Shown: positions 1 through 12,710 of the stretch, in pieces | Numbering within the stretch: position 1 is the stretch's first letter | Layout: each line of letters starts with the position of its first letter | From: Loxodes magnus | Lineage: Eukaryota > Ciliophora > Karyorelictea > Loxodida > Loxodidae | Length of the DNA: 64,000 nt | Direction of reading: 5' to 3' | Assembly (NCBI GenBank): GCA_946699065.1 | Contig: CAMPDV010000220.1 | Location: 1-64,000 of the forward strand | Translations under genes and position numbers: made by a program | Notes under the pieces: generated by a model | Seen by the model: the letters and a program-made list of their open reading frames with translations, nothing else | Databases searched by the model: none | Told to the model about the DNA's origin: nothing

Positions 1-2156
1 AATAAGCTTTAATACTGCTGAGAAAACTTTAATAAATAGTACCCTCCAACTTTAATTTTTTTAATTGGATAAAACAAAAAATAGTTAATCATTATAAAAC
101 AGCTATAAGTTTATTTTTATCTTATAAAATGAAAGAAATTGAATTCTTGATCTAAGACTTTAAATTTTGATAAAATATTTTAGTTAGTGTAAGGTACAAG
201 AAATCTCAAATGCAAATTGATTAAAAACTTATCTTTTCTTTAATGATATTTTATTAATGTTGTAATTACCTAGATATTAAAGGAACTGATATGAATGAAG
301 TCTCTTAAAGATATATGAAATTAATATTTTAAATCATCAAATTAGATTCTTTATTAGTCTTTTAGACAGAAACTTTGGGTGAGCACTAATTATTTAAAAT
401 ATTTTTGATGCTTATTTAAGTAAATGCTACAATCTTTTTCCTTGATTTTCCTTATTTTTGATTTTACTTTTATAGAAAAATAGTTAGAATCAATATACTC
501 GCTAAATATTTTGATTATAGGTAGAATTAAAACATAAGGTAAATAGAAAAGATGTAGTACATTAAGAAGCAAAGTTAAATTTGTTTCTGTGATTCCAAAA
601 ATTTTAAAGCTATAACTAATAAAATTACTTTCTTTAGAAGAGAACAAAGGCTTATGTAAATTAGGCTTAAAATGAAATATAATATAGCATTAATGAATTC
701 TAAAGAAACTTAGATAATAATAAATTTAGAACTATGTCTATTGGATGATTTTAATTTCTAAGAATTATCTATTTATTTAAAGTTATCTAGCATATAATAT
801 TTGAAGTTATTTTTTATAAAAATATAATTCCTTTTATAAATTTTAAAGTCTTTAGGTTTATATGATTTTTATTATTTATCTTGAAAAGTAAAATTACCTT
901 TCCTTTGAATAAGTTTAAGAATTTTAAATTTTTTTTTTAATTTCAGCTAATTAGAATATTATAAACTTGTAAATTCCACTCTAACAATTTCTTTCCTCTT
1001 ATTATTACCTTAAATTAAAAATAACTATTTTGATTATTAATTAACTTCTATCTTTCATATATTATTCTACATTCCTTTTATCAAGTTATGCATTATGAGG
1101 GTAAATTTAGTGATATTAACTTAAAATAATTACACTAAATTTTTTTAAACTTTCTATAAATCTCTCACTTTAGGTTAAAATGATATTAAGCATTTAGCTA
1201 TAAATTAATTTAGCATATATATAAATTTTTATATTCTCTTAGCCTTATAATTTATTCTAAATTTAAATATCTATTTATGGACTTATAATTACTTCTTTTC
1301 AAAATTAAATCAGGAACTGGTTTTGCAAGATAAAAGTATTATTATCCCATTTTACATTTAATATTTTAAAAAGAGAGTTTTTAGATTATATGACTAAACT
1401 AAAATTGAAATTAATAATACTTAAATAGAGTATTTTAGGTATAATAGCTAAAGTCATTTAAATATATTTAAATAAAGAGATACTTATTAAAGGATATTTC
1501 TTTTATATAGACACTACATCCTAAAATTAGTATTTCTTAGATATGCTAAACATTTAGATTAAAAGTTTAAACTTTGAAAGCATTTGTTTTATTCTTTTAT
1601 TATCTATGTCTGAGTATTAGAAAAAGTTAACTTTTCATTGCTAAAGTTAAATAAAATGAACATGAAAAATTATGTATAAAGGATAAATCTAATTTTAAAT
1701 TCAGATAGAGCAAAATTAAGGAACTAAGAAGTTAATAAGTATTTATTTAATTAATTTTGATTTAATTTAAGAAGCTTCTAAAAAATTTAGCTAAGCAGCA
1801 TTGCACAGTCAAAGCTTCATATAATTAACTCTATGATTTTATATCCTAGCTTATAACACAATTGTTAATTCCTCTAGATAATTAAATTTACAATTGGATA
1901 TAAATAACAATATAATCGATAATAAAAGGCAAATGCTTAGTTTGATAAAAGATTTAATTTTTTTTTAAATACATCATGAAGAAAGAGCCTAAAATCGGCT
2001 ATGATTACTAGTCAAAGATAAGCTATAAATCTTATTTTCTGAGTTTAAATTAAAGTTAAATACATATTGTATAAAATAAGCAAAGCTATTCCTCTAGAGC
2101 TTTGAAATTTAATAAAATCCTAAGAAAAATCTAAATTTTCCACGATTAAATTAGTA
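1..2156. other. Non-coding, AT-rich; left inverted-repeat arm inside
   Basis: No frame on either strand reads like protein under the reassigned code. Translations are Lys/Asn/Ile/Leu-poor in motifs and change character every few codons. The stretch holds the left arm of a long inverted repeat (780-1500). The rest shows only A/T runs. Confidence 0.5.
780..1500 (+). repeat. Left arm of a ~0.7 kb inverted repeat
   Basis: Read in reverse complement, this stretch matches 10050-10740 over nearly its whole length with small gaps. Shared blocks include the segment around 1160-1200 (TTTTAACCTAAA in reverse), the ATAACTATTTTGATTATT block near 1020 and the TTATTATCTTGAAAAG area near 880. No coding frame is seen. 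The two arms enclose the decayed receptor copy and one coiled-coil gene, about 8.5 kb between them. Confidence 0.6.
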
Positions 2157-4379
2157 AATAAAAGTTATGCTTTGAGTAACTAAGATTTCAGCTATAAAGC
2201 AAGAAAAATTTTTTTCTAAGGCAAAATAGAAAAATTTAATAAATGAAATACTTTTTCTCACATTCATACTAACTATTTTCATCAAATATATATTAAGTTC
2301 CTGAAAAATTAATAAGTGTTTATATAATAATTAATTAATAATTTAGTATAAAAATATTAATGCATCAAGCAATCCATTTAGATCATTAATTTTAGTACAA
2401 ATCTCTTATTTTATAGATGAAATTTCCAAAGTAGGGCTTATTTTACTCCTTGCACAATTAAGAATTTAAGCACTACAAATTTTATTTATAAGGTGATAAT
2501 AACTTGTAGTAGATTTAAAAAATGTATATTGCACAGCTTATTATAATTAAATTAAATTAGATCTTATTTTATTTCTCTAACTTGCCAAATAAGCATAATC
2601 TAGTTCTAAGATCTTTAAAGAATGATGTATAATATGATATAATATCGAAGAAGTTCTAAAAGCAAGGAAATTAAATATAATTTCTGCACTAAATTAGTTT
2701 TGATAATTTATTTAAAAGATGGATAATCTTAAATAAAAATAAGAAAACTTAATATAGAATAATTTATTCTTTATACATCATAAATAAAATACCTAGCTAT
2801 AGAAATTGATTATATCTTTGGTCTATTATGCTGTTAAAAAGAAATTAATTTTATTAACAATTTGTTTTATATTTAATTTTAAAGAAACTATTTTAAAACA
2901 TAATTAAATAAATAAATTCTTTTGTGGTAGATATAATTTTTAGCTAAGTATTTGGAATTTTTGTTACCTGCTCATATAGATAATTTTTGAAAAATAATTA
3001 CTTCTGAGATGTAGATTTTATAGTTATTTAAATTCACTTAACTGAAGAATTTCCATATGCAAGATGTAAATTTTTATAGGTAGCATGTAGTTTAATTATT
3101 TAAATAGTAGAAATAAGAGAGTGATGCTTTAGCTTATTTATTTCAAAAATATAGTGCTTAAAACACATTAAATGAATTACTTGCTAAATCGTAATTATAA
3201 ATTATCGAGTAGGAAGTATCAAGCAAAATTAAATTGAGTTAAAACAATGCTAAAGATAAATATCTAAGATATAAGAAAGGATAAAATAATAAAATAATAT
3301 AAGATAGGAATATTCCTCACTTTAATTATAATCATTACTATGCTAAATATAAACCTAAATGAGAGATGCTATATATAGATATATTATAATAATAAAAGAA
3401 GCAATAAATCAATATTATTTTGAACTCTTTATATAATAGTCATTGTAATAAAAAGAACTTTGGTTTATTAATTTTTAATAATCCTAAGCTTAAAATAATT
3501 TTATATAAGTATATATATTTCTAAGTTAGAAACAAATAAAGATAGATAAACAATAATGATATTAAAAACTAATTATTTGAAGACACTAATTATATCTCAG
3601 ATATTTACCTTAAATTAAATAGAATTTCTCATTATAGTAATTCTAATTTATGTGTTTATGGGTGATTTTTTAAATTTTAGTATTAATAAATTAGAAAACT
3701 TTTATAACTTTAGCTGAATGAGTAATAATTAAGAAACTTAGGAAATAAATAAAAAATAAATACCTTTACCTTTATTCATAAATTATTTTAATATATAAAT
3801 AAAACAAACTGCAAATAATCAGAATGAAAAGGAATCCAATTAGAGTGTCTTTTCTGAGATAATAATTAAGATAAATATTTTTAAAAGTTTTTATTTTTCT
3901 AAAAGAGTAAGCTATTAAATAAGCAATTTTGACCAATGAAAACAATTGATTAGGAATATAATAATAAAGAAAGTTGATTTTTTAAAGAAAAAGTTTAAAT
4001 TTTTTAAACAATATATTTTAATAATTAAATCAAGCATCAAAGAGAAAATAAGGATAGAAATAATTTCTCTTATAATCATAGAAGAATTTTTTAATAAACA
4101 TCATTATCTGTTAATGTTTGCTAAAATATTTATTCTCTAGATAAGGGCTTTAATACCTAAAACTTAATTTAAAATAATTAAAGCATTAATTAACAATAAA
4201 AAATTTATCTATCTTTATTTGCAAAAAGAAATAATAAAATAATAAAATAATTTAAAAGACTAATAAATTGAAATCATTTTAAGATGCATAACTTATTTAA
4301 CTAAAAGTAGAGACTTATTAATTAAAAAAAATCCTTATTTCTTTTTTAATTTAATTTAATTTAATTTAATTAATTTAGA
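2157..4379. other. Non-coding upstream part of duplication copy 1
   Basis: No reading frame is convincing, yet 3000-3780 is almost identical to 19310-20090. Such conservation of non-coding DNA most simply reflects recent copying or conversion, though a shared 5' regulatory role for the two receptor genes is possible. The last 600 bases before the ATG differ strongly between copies. Confidence 0.45.
4344..4375 (+). repeat. TTTAA pentamer repeat just before a start codon
   Basis: About six tandem TTTAA/TTAAT units end a few bases before the ATG of receptor copy 1. Copy 2 has a shorter, degenerate version. It is probably a simple-sequence expansion in the 5' leader. Confidence 0.6.
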
Positions 4380-7300
4380 ATGCATTCATTGCTGTTTATC
4401 TTCTGACTTATAAATCAGGTAAATTCCTTTAATCTTCTCGTAATAAGCTCACCACATACTATTCCTTATATAATGAACTCAGTTTGCTAATAGATTTATG
4501 TAAGTAAGTTCAATCATACTAACTTCATACCTATTCCTCTTACTTTGTAGAATCTTAACTTTAGTGTGGAGTTAATTGAGCAAAAGATGTAGAATTCTGG
4601 AAATATTAGGTATTATCGATTTGACTTTCAATCTTTTGTATACTTAAAAACTCTCTCAGTTGAGTAATCAGTTACTCTTCGTGGCATATAGATCAGATAA
4701 ATACATCCGAAGGAAAATGTTTACTGAGTAATGCCAAGTTACTAGGAAGAAGGTAAAGCTTTATAGACTTTATTAAAGGAATTGTAGTTCAGAAAAATTA
4801 CCTATGTTAGCTAATAAGAAGCTAGATTTTACAAAGCGTAAGAGTTTTTCAGCGAAGGATCCCACTTTATCAGCCAATCAGCAAATATTCCTCTAAACTC
4901 TTATTATGGATTAAACCAAAATAGCTGCAATAATAGTTATATCTAAAAAAGACTTTTAGTTGAAATTCCAATCGCAGTTAGAGTATGAGGATCTTCAATC
5001 ATTTTGATGTAAGCAGATGTATGTTGACAAGCTTATATTCTTACTTTCTCTACTTTCTATAAAATGGCAGGAGATTAATATGCCTGAATTATAGGATTAG
5101 AATCCTCTAATCTAATAAATCCAGATATAACTTACTTAGTGCATAATAGATCTAAAATTCATATAGGTATATTAGATAATGGAATGATAGCTCTTACTCC
5201 TAAACAATTCATCCCTAAAAAGCTATTTCGAACTAACTGGCTACTACATTTAATATCTACTTTCACTCTTTGATTTTTTAAATAGTCTGAATAAATAGAA
5301 CTAAGCTACCAGTTTTAAATAGCTATTTAACCAGTTTAAAAGTAGAATGTTCGGTAATTAGAGGTAGCTAAACTAAGAGTTCTCGGTTTATAATCTTTAG
5401 GATAAAATTCCTGTTTAAATTTATTAAATTAAAGGCTAATCAATTATATCCACTGCAGATGTTATATACCCTGGACCTAGCTTAAAACCTCCTCCTGAAA
5501 TTTAAACTGTTGAAATGTCTTACTCGACTAATGATAAAGAGCCATATGGTGCAGCTAAATACTTTCCTATTATACTCCCTCCTTTACATATTCCATGCAT
5601 AGTCGATTTTATTAACAAAGATAAATAAATTTTGAAAAGTTAGCAACTGAAAGCAAATTCGTTCTCGTATGGTGGATTTTATTATAATTTGAACTATACT
5701 TTACAAACGTTTATTGAAGGCTACTTTAATCTAGGAGTTGGACATTAGGGAAGTATTGTAATCATAAGCTGATTACCTGCATACAAAGTTCTACAAGCAA
5801 TGGGAATAGAAATTCCATATATTTATTCAAGTAGAGAAGATTTGTTGTAGAGCACTCAGTAATATGCTAATGTTATTAACAATTATATGTCCTGATAGAT
5901 AGTTACAAATATATATATTAAGTATTTAGAAAAAAATAACTGAAACAAATTTGGTTTAATATCTGAATAAATTGAACCCTCTAACTAATAGATGCATAAT
6001 AAGACTAGACAATGAATTTAGTTGAATGGCAAGCAAATTCTTAATGATAATGAAACTACGTTTTACGATATGAACTAAACTAGAAATTAGACTAATTATG
6101 ATATATTAGCTAAATAAATTTTAGAAAGAGAAATTAGAATTATTATAGGATTCCCTGCTATCAATTCCGTTTGGAGACTAGCAAATAAGATTATTGACCT
6201 GGGATGAAAATCTGGTGATACTGAATTTCTTTTAATTTATACTGCTAATGTAATTGAAAATAATGCTTAAGATTCTAAACAGCTGAAAAAAGTGAGAAAG
6301 CTTTTGTAAGGATCTATCACTATTACTCCTACTGAGTATATAGGAGAGCTGGGATAGTAAATGATACAGGTATAATAAGAATGTGCTAACATCAGCATTT
6401 CGCCTTGCTATTATGTAGAGTAACCTCTTATCATAGCACATGGAATTCAAAGCTGCATTGAAGAAGGTTAAGGACTATTATGACTCAAAAACTCTTTCTT
6501 ATCACATTAGATATAAAAAATTAACAGGATGTAGTGGAACTATAAAATTCAAATAAAACGAAAATTTTAGAGATAACCTTAACTGTAACTTTATCAATAA
6601 TATTTACGATGAAAACTAAAATCTACATTTAATCCCTTTTCTTGAATATTGCTCTACTTGTGCTATAGTTTGAAATTAACTTGCTCCATATAACTATTGA
6701 AATGATAATTCTACTAGCCCTTTATCAGATTCTTTCCCTATTTATGATGATAATTGTGACTTTACTGAAAGATGAGTTTCTGAGTTTAAGGAAGGTTATA
6801 AAGTAGATTTAATTGCTATGCTTACTATTCTGACATATTCATTTATTACTCTTTTAATTGGCTTAAAATTGTGAAATAAAACAAGCTACTAAAAAATAGT
6901 CGAGGAAGTCTGAATGTCAAATGATGATTAAGAATTTATATTTACTCTTATAATTTAGTTCGTTCAATTTTTAGCTATTGGTCCTAATTTAGATGCTTTA
7001 TTTCCTAAAGAAGTAGATATCTTAATTTAGACTTTTATATTAGACTTAGTAAATTACAAGTTCCCTATTATTTTTAACTGAATTGTTTATTTTTCTTTTG
7101 GTTCAATTGCAGTTATTACCATTATTTTTATTATAGCTTTCTTATGCAGATTTGAAGTAGTTTTTGAAGAAAGGTTTAGCTTTTTAAGATGAATAGGAAA
7201 TCTTTCCTATAGCTTAACTTAATCATTGATAGAAATTACTTTTCTTCCTATTCTTTTTATTTTAACTGAGCCATTTTAGTGTCTTTATGGTCGTGATAAC

Positions 7301-8413
7301 AACTTAAGTTCTTCTTTGAGTTGGGATGAAAGCTTTCTAATTTTTGATTGTTCACTGTCATGCTCTTCAAAATTTCATATAATGACCATAATATTTTCAA
7401 GTATCATCTTAAGTTTCTACCTACCTTTAGTTATGCTAATTTAGCCTCATTGATAAGACTTACACGAGCACTTACATATAAAGCAATAATCTAAATTCAT
7501 TTTACTAAGAGTTTACTTCTAAGTTCTTATCAATGTTTTAAACCGATTGACTAAAGAAAAAATATAGCATATTTCAAGGATTTTTTTATTCAGCCTCAAC
7601 ATTTTACATTCGCTATACTGATTTACTTAATAAAGCCATACTCATTCATGAAAGTAAATGCAATACAGTTAATGCTATTTCTTCTTGTTTCTTATATTTC
7701 CTTATTAGCAACTATAGGGCTAATATACGAAGATTCTTAGCTCCTTTTATATCCTTTATTATAGGTACTATTATCATAGCTTTATTTGGAGTCTTATATT
7801 AGAGATAATTTCCTAATTACCTAAAGCAGTATAAGCCAGACTTAATTAAGTTATTTAGATTTGCTTTTAGACCTTGGGCAAATGCAAGTTTGTTAGCTGA
7901 TTCATATAAACATATAGAAGACTAGAACTTCTGAAATGAGAAAAATATTGCTAGTAAATGTAAGAAGAGCTTCTACGATAAAGGAAAGGGAATTTAAAGA
8001 ATCCTTACTGAGAATTAGATAAAACTCTTTATTGGATATCAAGAACTAAATAGCTTAAGAAGAAGATAATTTAGACTGAGATCAAGAAAGTGGATAAAAA
8101 AACTGACAAGTAAGAGTAAAATGATATTTAAGAGTAAAAATGTTTTAGTAGCAAAGACAAAGAGTAATTGATAGTAAAGAAGTAGATACTCTAAAATGAT
8201 AGTTAAATAGAAAATTCTATGTTGGACGAAACTAAAGATGTAATAAAATTTCATAGCGAACTTAGCTTGAAAAAGAAGAATAAATTTAAAGTGAAGTTTT
8301 AACTTTAATAGAGTCAAGAAAAATATAAGAGGATTAACCAAAAGAAGAGTAAATTATTGCATAGAAGCATTAAATGGAAGAATTATAGCCAGTCTTATAG
8401 AATGATGGTATTA
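4380..8413 (+). pseudogene. Receptor-like multi-pass membrane protein, decayed copy 1
   Basis: This is the paralogue of the gene starting at 20682. It starts at ATG 4380 with a signal-peptide-like MHSLLFIFW, followed by a ligand-binding (ANF-receptor/PBP type 1-like) ectodomain and a multi-pass membrane region. Compared with copy 2 it carries several one-base length differences. There is an extra A near 4613, a lost C near 4704 (which restores frame), and extra bases near 5217, 6468, 7556 and 7590. It also has a lost A near 7738 and an extra T near 7890. The frame is therefore interrupted several times, while copy 2 stays open. The match to copy 2 stops at 8413 inside the Gln/Glu-rich tail, so the C-terminus is missing. 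Uncorrected long-read errors could explain some changes, but the long open frames elsewhere in this window argue for real decay. Confidence 0.65.
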
Positions 8414-8616
8414 GTTCATAAATTATTTAATATCAATGTTTTTTCTCTATTCTTAATGTTGTTATTTTTTTAATATATTAACTAAGCAAGTAAATATGAG
8501 ATGTAGTAGTTATGTATATTTTCTCTTATTTTAATGATAAATTGATAATCAAAACGATTTTATATAAAATTAAATGTTAAACGTTCTTATAGGTATTTCA
8601 TCCTATCTCTCGTCAA

Positions 8617-8636
8617 CCTCTAGATTAATCTAGAGG
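8617..8636. other. Perfect 20-bp palindrome at the 3' side of a coiled-coil gene
   Basis: CCTCTAGATTAATCTAGAGG is its own reverse complement. A near-identical palindrome lies at 14820-14841 and a degenerate one near 31148-31168. All three sit in a shared block of about 80 bases downstream of the minus-strand coiled-coil genes. In RNA it would form a strong hairpin, so it may serve as a 3'-end or element-end signal. The function is inferred from position only. Confidence 0.7.
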
Positions 8637-8740
8637 CTATATAGAAAATTTGTAAATCTATATAGCTCATCGCCTTACTATACATGTAGTTCTTGAATTA
8701 TTCATTGTGCTTAAATATTTTCTGCGGAAATTCAAGTAAC

Positions 8741-9489
8741 TCACCGCTCAAATAAGTGTTAAAAATGTATTATTATTTGCTTCTTTTTTTGGTGTTTGTT
8801 GCTCACTTTTTGAGTGGGGCATCGTAAAAATACTTTTGTAGATTCTCCCATCTTGATTACACCATAATTTTTGAGTCTTGATCTCTCTATTTCTGTATTA
8901 TTTCTTTAATTACTAAAATTTTTTGCAGTTTCTACACAAATACTACCAGCTGCTACAGCAACAATATATTCTCCTAGGTTTTTATTTTTATTAGGTGATT
9001 ACTGTTTATAAGTTCCTCGTTCATTTTCAGTATTCATTTCAATGCCCATATTGTGATCAGCTAGGTTTTGCTAGCTTTAATTGATCTTCTAGCTCTATTG
9101 GATGCTTCAATATTCTGATTTTGGTCTTTAACCCTCTTTACTTGGGAACTTGTCTGAATGAACCCCTCTCGCTTGTAGTTCCATAAAGATTCCTCTCACT
9201 CTCCTAAAAAACCATTCTCAATTCAAGCATAATTAAAATTCGTGTTAGATCTACTCCATCATCTTAATATTCTCTTTTGGAGTTCCTTAACCTCTTCCTT
9301 GAGGCTCAGCGCCATTTTTACGCGCTGTTCCATGCTTATATGTCCAGAAGGATTGAATTCTGAGACCTCTTGGTTTAAGGCGGACTTTGTCTATTTTTTC
9401 GGCTTCTCCTCAAAAGTAGATGCTATTGCATCATGGATCGTTTTTTGCAGCTTTTTAGTCTCCTCATAATTCTGCTACATTTCGGACAT
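8741..9489 (-). CDS. Coiled-coil protein of an element-like family, member A
   Basis: The start is taken at ATG 9489 (MSEMQQNYEETKKLQ). The N-terminal part contains a coiled coil with SLKEEVKELQKRI. The same 'LEEVKELKK' block recurs near 15410 and 32545. The C-terminal part reads GEYIVAVAAGSICVETAKNF and ends near an in-frame TGA at 8741-8743. The two halves lie in different frames, so an intron or a frame break lies between them. The 3' side carries the palindrome block shared by the three relatives. The function is unknown. An ORF1-type protein of a retroelement or an element-borne gene is the best guess from its repeated, dispersed occurrence. Member B starts similarly (MSGFNQDFM). Confidence 0.5.
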
Positions 9490-9649
9490 CTATCTTCTAG
9501 AGTGGCGAAGAATCTTTTTTCTGAAGTAATATATCTTTTTATCTTTTTATCTTGTAGTCCATGAATTATTCTTTCGCTTAGAAATGCTTTTTTCTTTTTA
9601 CTTACATATTTTTCCAAATTTTTTTGCAATATTATCTCTCTCTTTTAGT

Positions 9650-9760
9650 ATTAGTTGAAGTTTTCTAATCTTTTTATTCTTCTACTTCTTCGGTAGTTTC
9701 AATACTTTTATTTGAAGTTATGATGAAGCGTCTTTTACACAGATACGTTCGAGAGTTATA
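9650..9760 (-). other. Displaced fragment resembling the C-terminal part of member B
   Basis: The minus strand reads DATTITLERI, close to DAIIETLERIYGND in the C-terminal half of the gene at 14850-15650. Here it lies upstream, not downstream, of the start of member A. The family's pieces have therefore been rearranged. The flanking 9760-10000 reads as no clear protein. Confidence 0.4.
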
Positions 9761-10049
9761 GTAGTAGCATCTCAAGATAGTTTATTGAAACTACTAGAAG
9801 AAATAGATCAAAAGAAGAGATAAGTTAAGGTACTACTAAAAGAGCAAGTATATAGTAAAAATTTGTAGATATATAAGAGAAAAAGATAAAAATATTATCT
9901 ATGCGAAAGAATATTTCAAGGACATATATATATCAAAAAGAAGAGTTACTTTGACTTAAAAACTTTTCTTTTTAGTTTCTAATCCTAAAGGTAGGAGAAA
10001 AAGAGATTGAAATACCTCCAAAAGCAAATGCACTTAATTTTGGTCTGAA

Positions 10050-10740
10050 TTAAAATAAATAAATTTAATAAAATATCTCTTTATTTAAACATATTTAAAT
10101 AACTTTAGCTATTATAACAAATCTAGTCATTTAGCATTATTAATTTTATTTTAGTTTAGTCTTCATAATTTAAAATTTCACTTTTAAAAGATTTTGAATG
10201 AAAAAATACTTTTATTCTGAAAACCTAATTCTTTATTATTTATATAGTAGATCATTATAAATCCATAAGTAGATATTTAATGCTAGAATAATTTCTAAGG
10301 CTGAGAGGATATAAAAGTTTATAAATATGCTAAATGAATTAAAGTTAAATGTTTAATATCATTTTAACCTAAAAGGAGAGACTTATTGAAAGTCTCAAAA
10401 AATTTAGTGCAATCATTTTAAATTAATATCACTAAGTTTATCCTAATAATGGATAGCTTGATAAAAGGAATTGTATGATAGAATTTTAGAGATAGAAGTG
10501 AATAAATAATCAAAATAGTTATTTTTATTTAAAGTAATAATAAGAGGAAAGAAATTATTAAAGTGGAATTTACAAATTTATAAATATTCTAATAGTTAAA
10601 ATTTTAAAAATACTTTAAATTCTTAAATTTATTTAAAGGAAATGTAATATTTAGCCTTTCAGGTTAAAAGAAAAATAATTGAATAAACATAAAAACTTAA
10701 AATTATTATAAAAATAATTTATTGTTCAATTACCAAGAGT
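10050..10740 (-). repeat. Right arm of the ~0.7 kb inverted repeat
   Basis: This is the reverse-complement partner of 780-1500. Order and spacing of shared blocks are kept along the full arm, so it is one inversion event or element pair rather than chance AT similarity. The stretch from 10740 to 11130 that follows shows no gene. Confidence 0.6.
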
Positions 10741-11129
10741 AGTTTAAATATTGATTATGAATTAATAGAACATATAGGTGGGTTCAAAACTTTCCATTGA
10801 TCAACGCCAAGTGACAATTGGTATAGCAAATTGGATAAGTTAGATAACTTTAAATAAATATTTACTTGTTAGAAATTGCAAACTCTTCATTCAATCCTTT
10901 ATAAATAGATACTTACATAATAAATCTATTGCAACTTTCCTAAAAGAAAGAAAACAGAAATTTTTATAAAATTCCATTTCAAATTACTCAAATCTTAGAA
11001 AAAACTATCTAATTTTAAAGTCCAATGAGTCAATTGTAACTTTTTCTCTTTTTAGGATAAAATAAACTTCTAACTAATTTATATTAATTAGTATTTTTAT
11101 TTACATAATTTAAAATAGGGTGGGCCTTG

Positions 11130-11395
11130 TCTCTAAAGGTTACGATAAAATTCTCCAAAGATGAACTAACTCAGAAGCAAACCTTCTAAGTTTTGGACCA
11201 GACTAATCTCTTCATCATGGGTTGGAAATTTACCTGTAATCACCTGTTGGCGTCCTGTGCTTTTGAGAATTGGAACCTCAAACTTGCCCACAATTAGAAG
11301 AGAAGATACAAAGGCGAAATTGGGAATTTAAAGACTTTAAAATTGACTTCTTATAGTGCTGCGCACCATTGAAGTGTTACGCTCACTTTAATCAA
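11130..11395 (+). repeat. Dispersed structured repeat, copy 1
   Basis: It holds a core (about 11208-11272) that recurs at 13850-13916 and, inverted, at 29085-29150 and 29240-29315. It also holds an end block (11353-11392) that recurs at 14007-14044 and, inverted, at 28866-28908. Read on the minus strand the core runs AGCACAGGAYG..., GATTA, a GG...CC hairpin and then ATGATGAAG. The order core then end block is kept wherever both are present, so this is one repeat family, probably SINE-like or the end of a larger element. It is distinctly richer in GC than its surroundings. Confidence 0.65.
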
Positions 11396-11425
11396 AGTAT
11401 TTTTTTTACTCTATTATATAAAAGA

Positions 11426-12230
11426 ATGGTACCTAAGAAATAATAGACCTCTATTAATACTTTCATAAAAAACAGGTAGAATAGTATAATTTAACTGAAT
11501 AGTCATCGAATTAAGATTAAGAAAAATAATCAAAATAAGCATTTGAATAATAAGTTAAATAGAAAATATCTAACTTACAGTAGGAACTAAAACAATATAG
11601 ATAAAAATAGAATAAATAGAGACCACTTTAAATGAATTGTAGCAAAGAATAAATTATGATTTCTCAGTAGTAGAACAAACCATAAATTCAATCTAATAAT
11701 AAATGAGTGACAAACTGAATCAAATTACCTAACATTTTCAGGACATTCCTAATTTTTTTAATCAGATCTCTAGATTTTCCATTAACAAATGAAATAAATT
11801 TAAGAATAACAAACATAATAACTAGAATTAAATTAAAATTTATGGTATAAGCATAATCCATACCGATGGAAATTGAACCTAATACTGATCTATAATTCGT
11901 AAATAGGATAAGTCAACAACTAAGAAGATCAAGATGCTGAATTTGTAAAAAATCACATTAAACGGAAAGGTGCTGGTAAAAGTATCATATATATAAGGAA
12001 AATAAAATACTTTAAGAAAAGAATTTTCTAGAACAAAAGAGTGCTTTAATATATAACCTGCAAAATCCTGAAAGATATACAGGAAGAAATATGGAAACTT
12101 AAAACTAAATGAAACAAATAATGAAGGCTGGATAAGTAGATAAGGGTAGTAAACTAATGAAATCTTAAGTCGTCCTTTATTTAAGAAGAGACTGATCAAA
12201 ATGTTAGATGTTTTAAAGGCAAATTTTTAA
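11426..12230 (+). mobile_element. M-x-x-K-K-Q-Q family protein, element-like, copy 1 (not one open frame)
   Basis: The start MVPKKQQ matches two other genes in the cluster (12711 and 16164). Downstream segments read as a Gln-rich coiled coil (VVEQTINSIQQMSDKLNQI). A basic C-terminal part includes the segment KKIKMLNLQKITLNGKVLVK. The reading frame is not continuous, so this looks like an old, broken copy. No zinc knuckle is seen. It lies 30 bases after a dispersed repeat. The family is probably the gag/ORF1-like protein of a retroelement, judged from the knuckle in the neighbour and from repetition. That is inference. Confidence 0.45.
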
Positions 12231-12710
12231 AACTACAAACTTAATTTTACTTTTTTTTAATAAAAAATGTTGAAAATGCTAAAAATTGGGATATATCTTT
12301 AAAAGATGCACAACAATATGTTTTTTTTGTTAAAAATAAGGACACACTTTAAATACTGTTGGTATTTTCATAGAAAATAGAAATGAACAAGTCAAAGGAT
12401 ATGAAATGACATGACTAAGTTATAATGCTCGACAGAAGGAAGACTTTATAAGAAAAAGATATATGGTGGGGATTAATTACTATTATATATAAAATGCTCA
12501 AAAAAGAAGAACGAGACAAATGCTTGGATCTAAATGAGATTGAAGCAAGATTCCTGTAATCAAAAAAGTCAGATCTGCACAAGTTATTATGTAATAGAAG
12601 AAGTGAGAGATGAAGAAGATTTGAACAAACTCTATTATTTTTTATACTCGATTAAGTGGTAAACCAAATAGAGATGACACCACAATAATAAATTATTAAT
12701 ATTATATAAA

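Larger units (their letters stand above)
2157..8413 (+). repeat. Segmental duplication, copy 1
   Basis: This segment matches 18483-24712 in the same orientation, offset by about 16.3 kb. Identity is patchy. It is moderate at 2157-3000, nearly complete at 3000-3780, and poor at 3780-4380. It is nearly complete again over 4387-5815, lower at 5815-6250, then very high to 8413, where the copies part abruptly after the shared ATGATGGTAT. The patches suggest gene conversion or unequal ages of different parts. Confidence 0.85.

Noticed and set aside
4344-4375. TTTAA repeats as telomere or chromosome-breakage signals
   Set aside because: The repeat is short, internal, occurs again at 55887-55920 in a spacer, and does not match any ciliate telomere type I know.
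8570-9489. Helitron end (hairpin near the 3' end)
   Set aside because: No CTRR end after the hairpin, no 5' TC signal, and no Rep/helicase gene in the window.
10768-10800. tRNA T-arm-like GGTGGGTTCAAAACTTTCC
   Set aside because: The arms do not pair properly and no D-arm or anticodon arm lies upstream.
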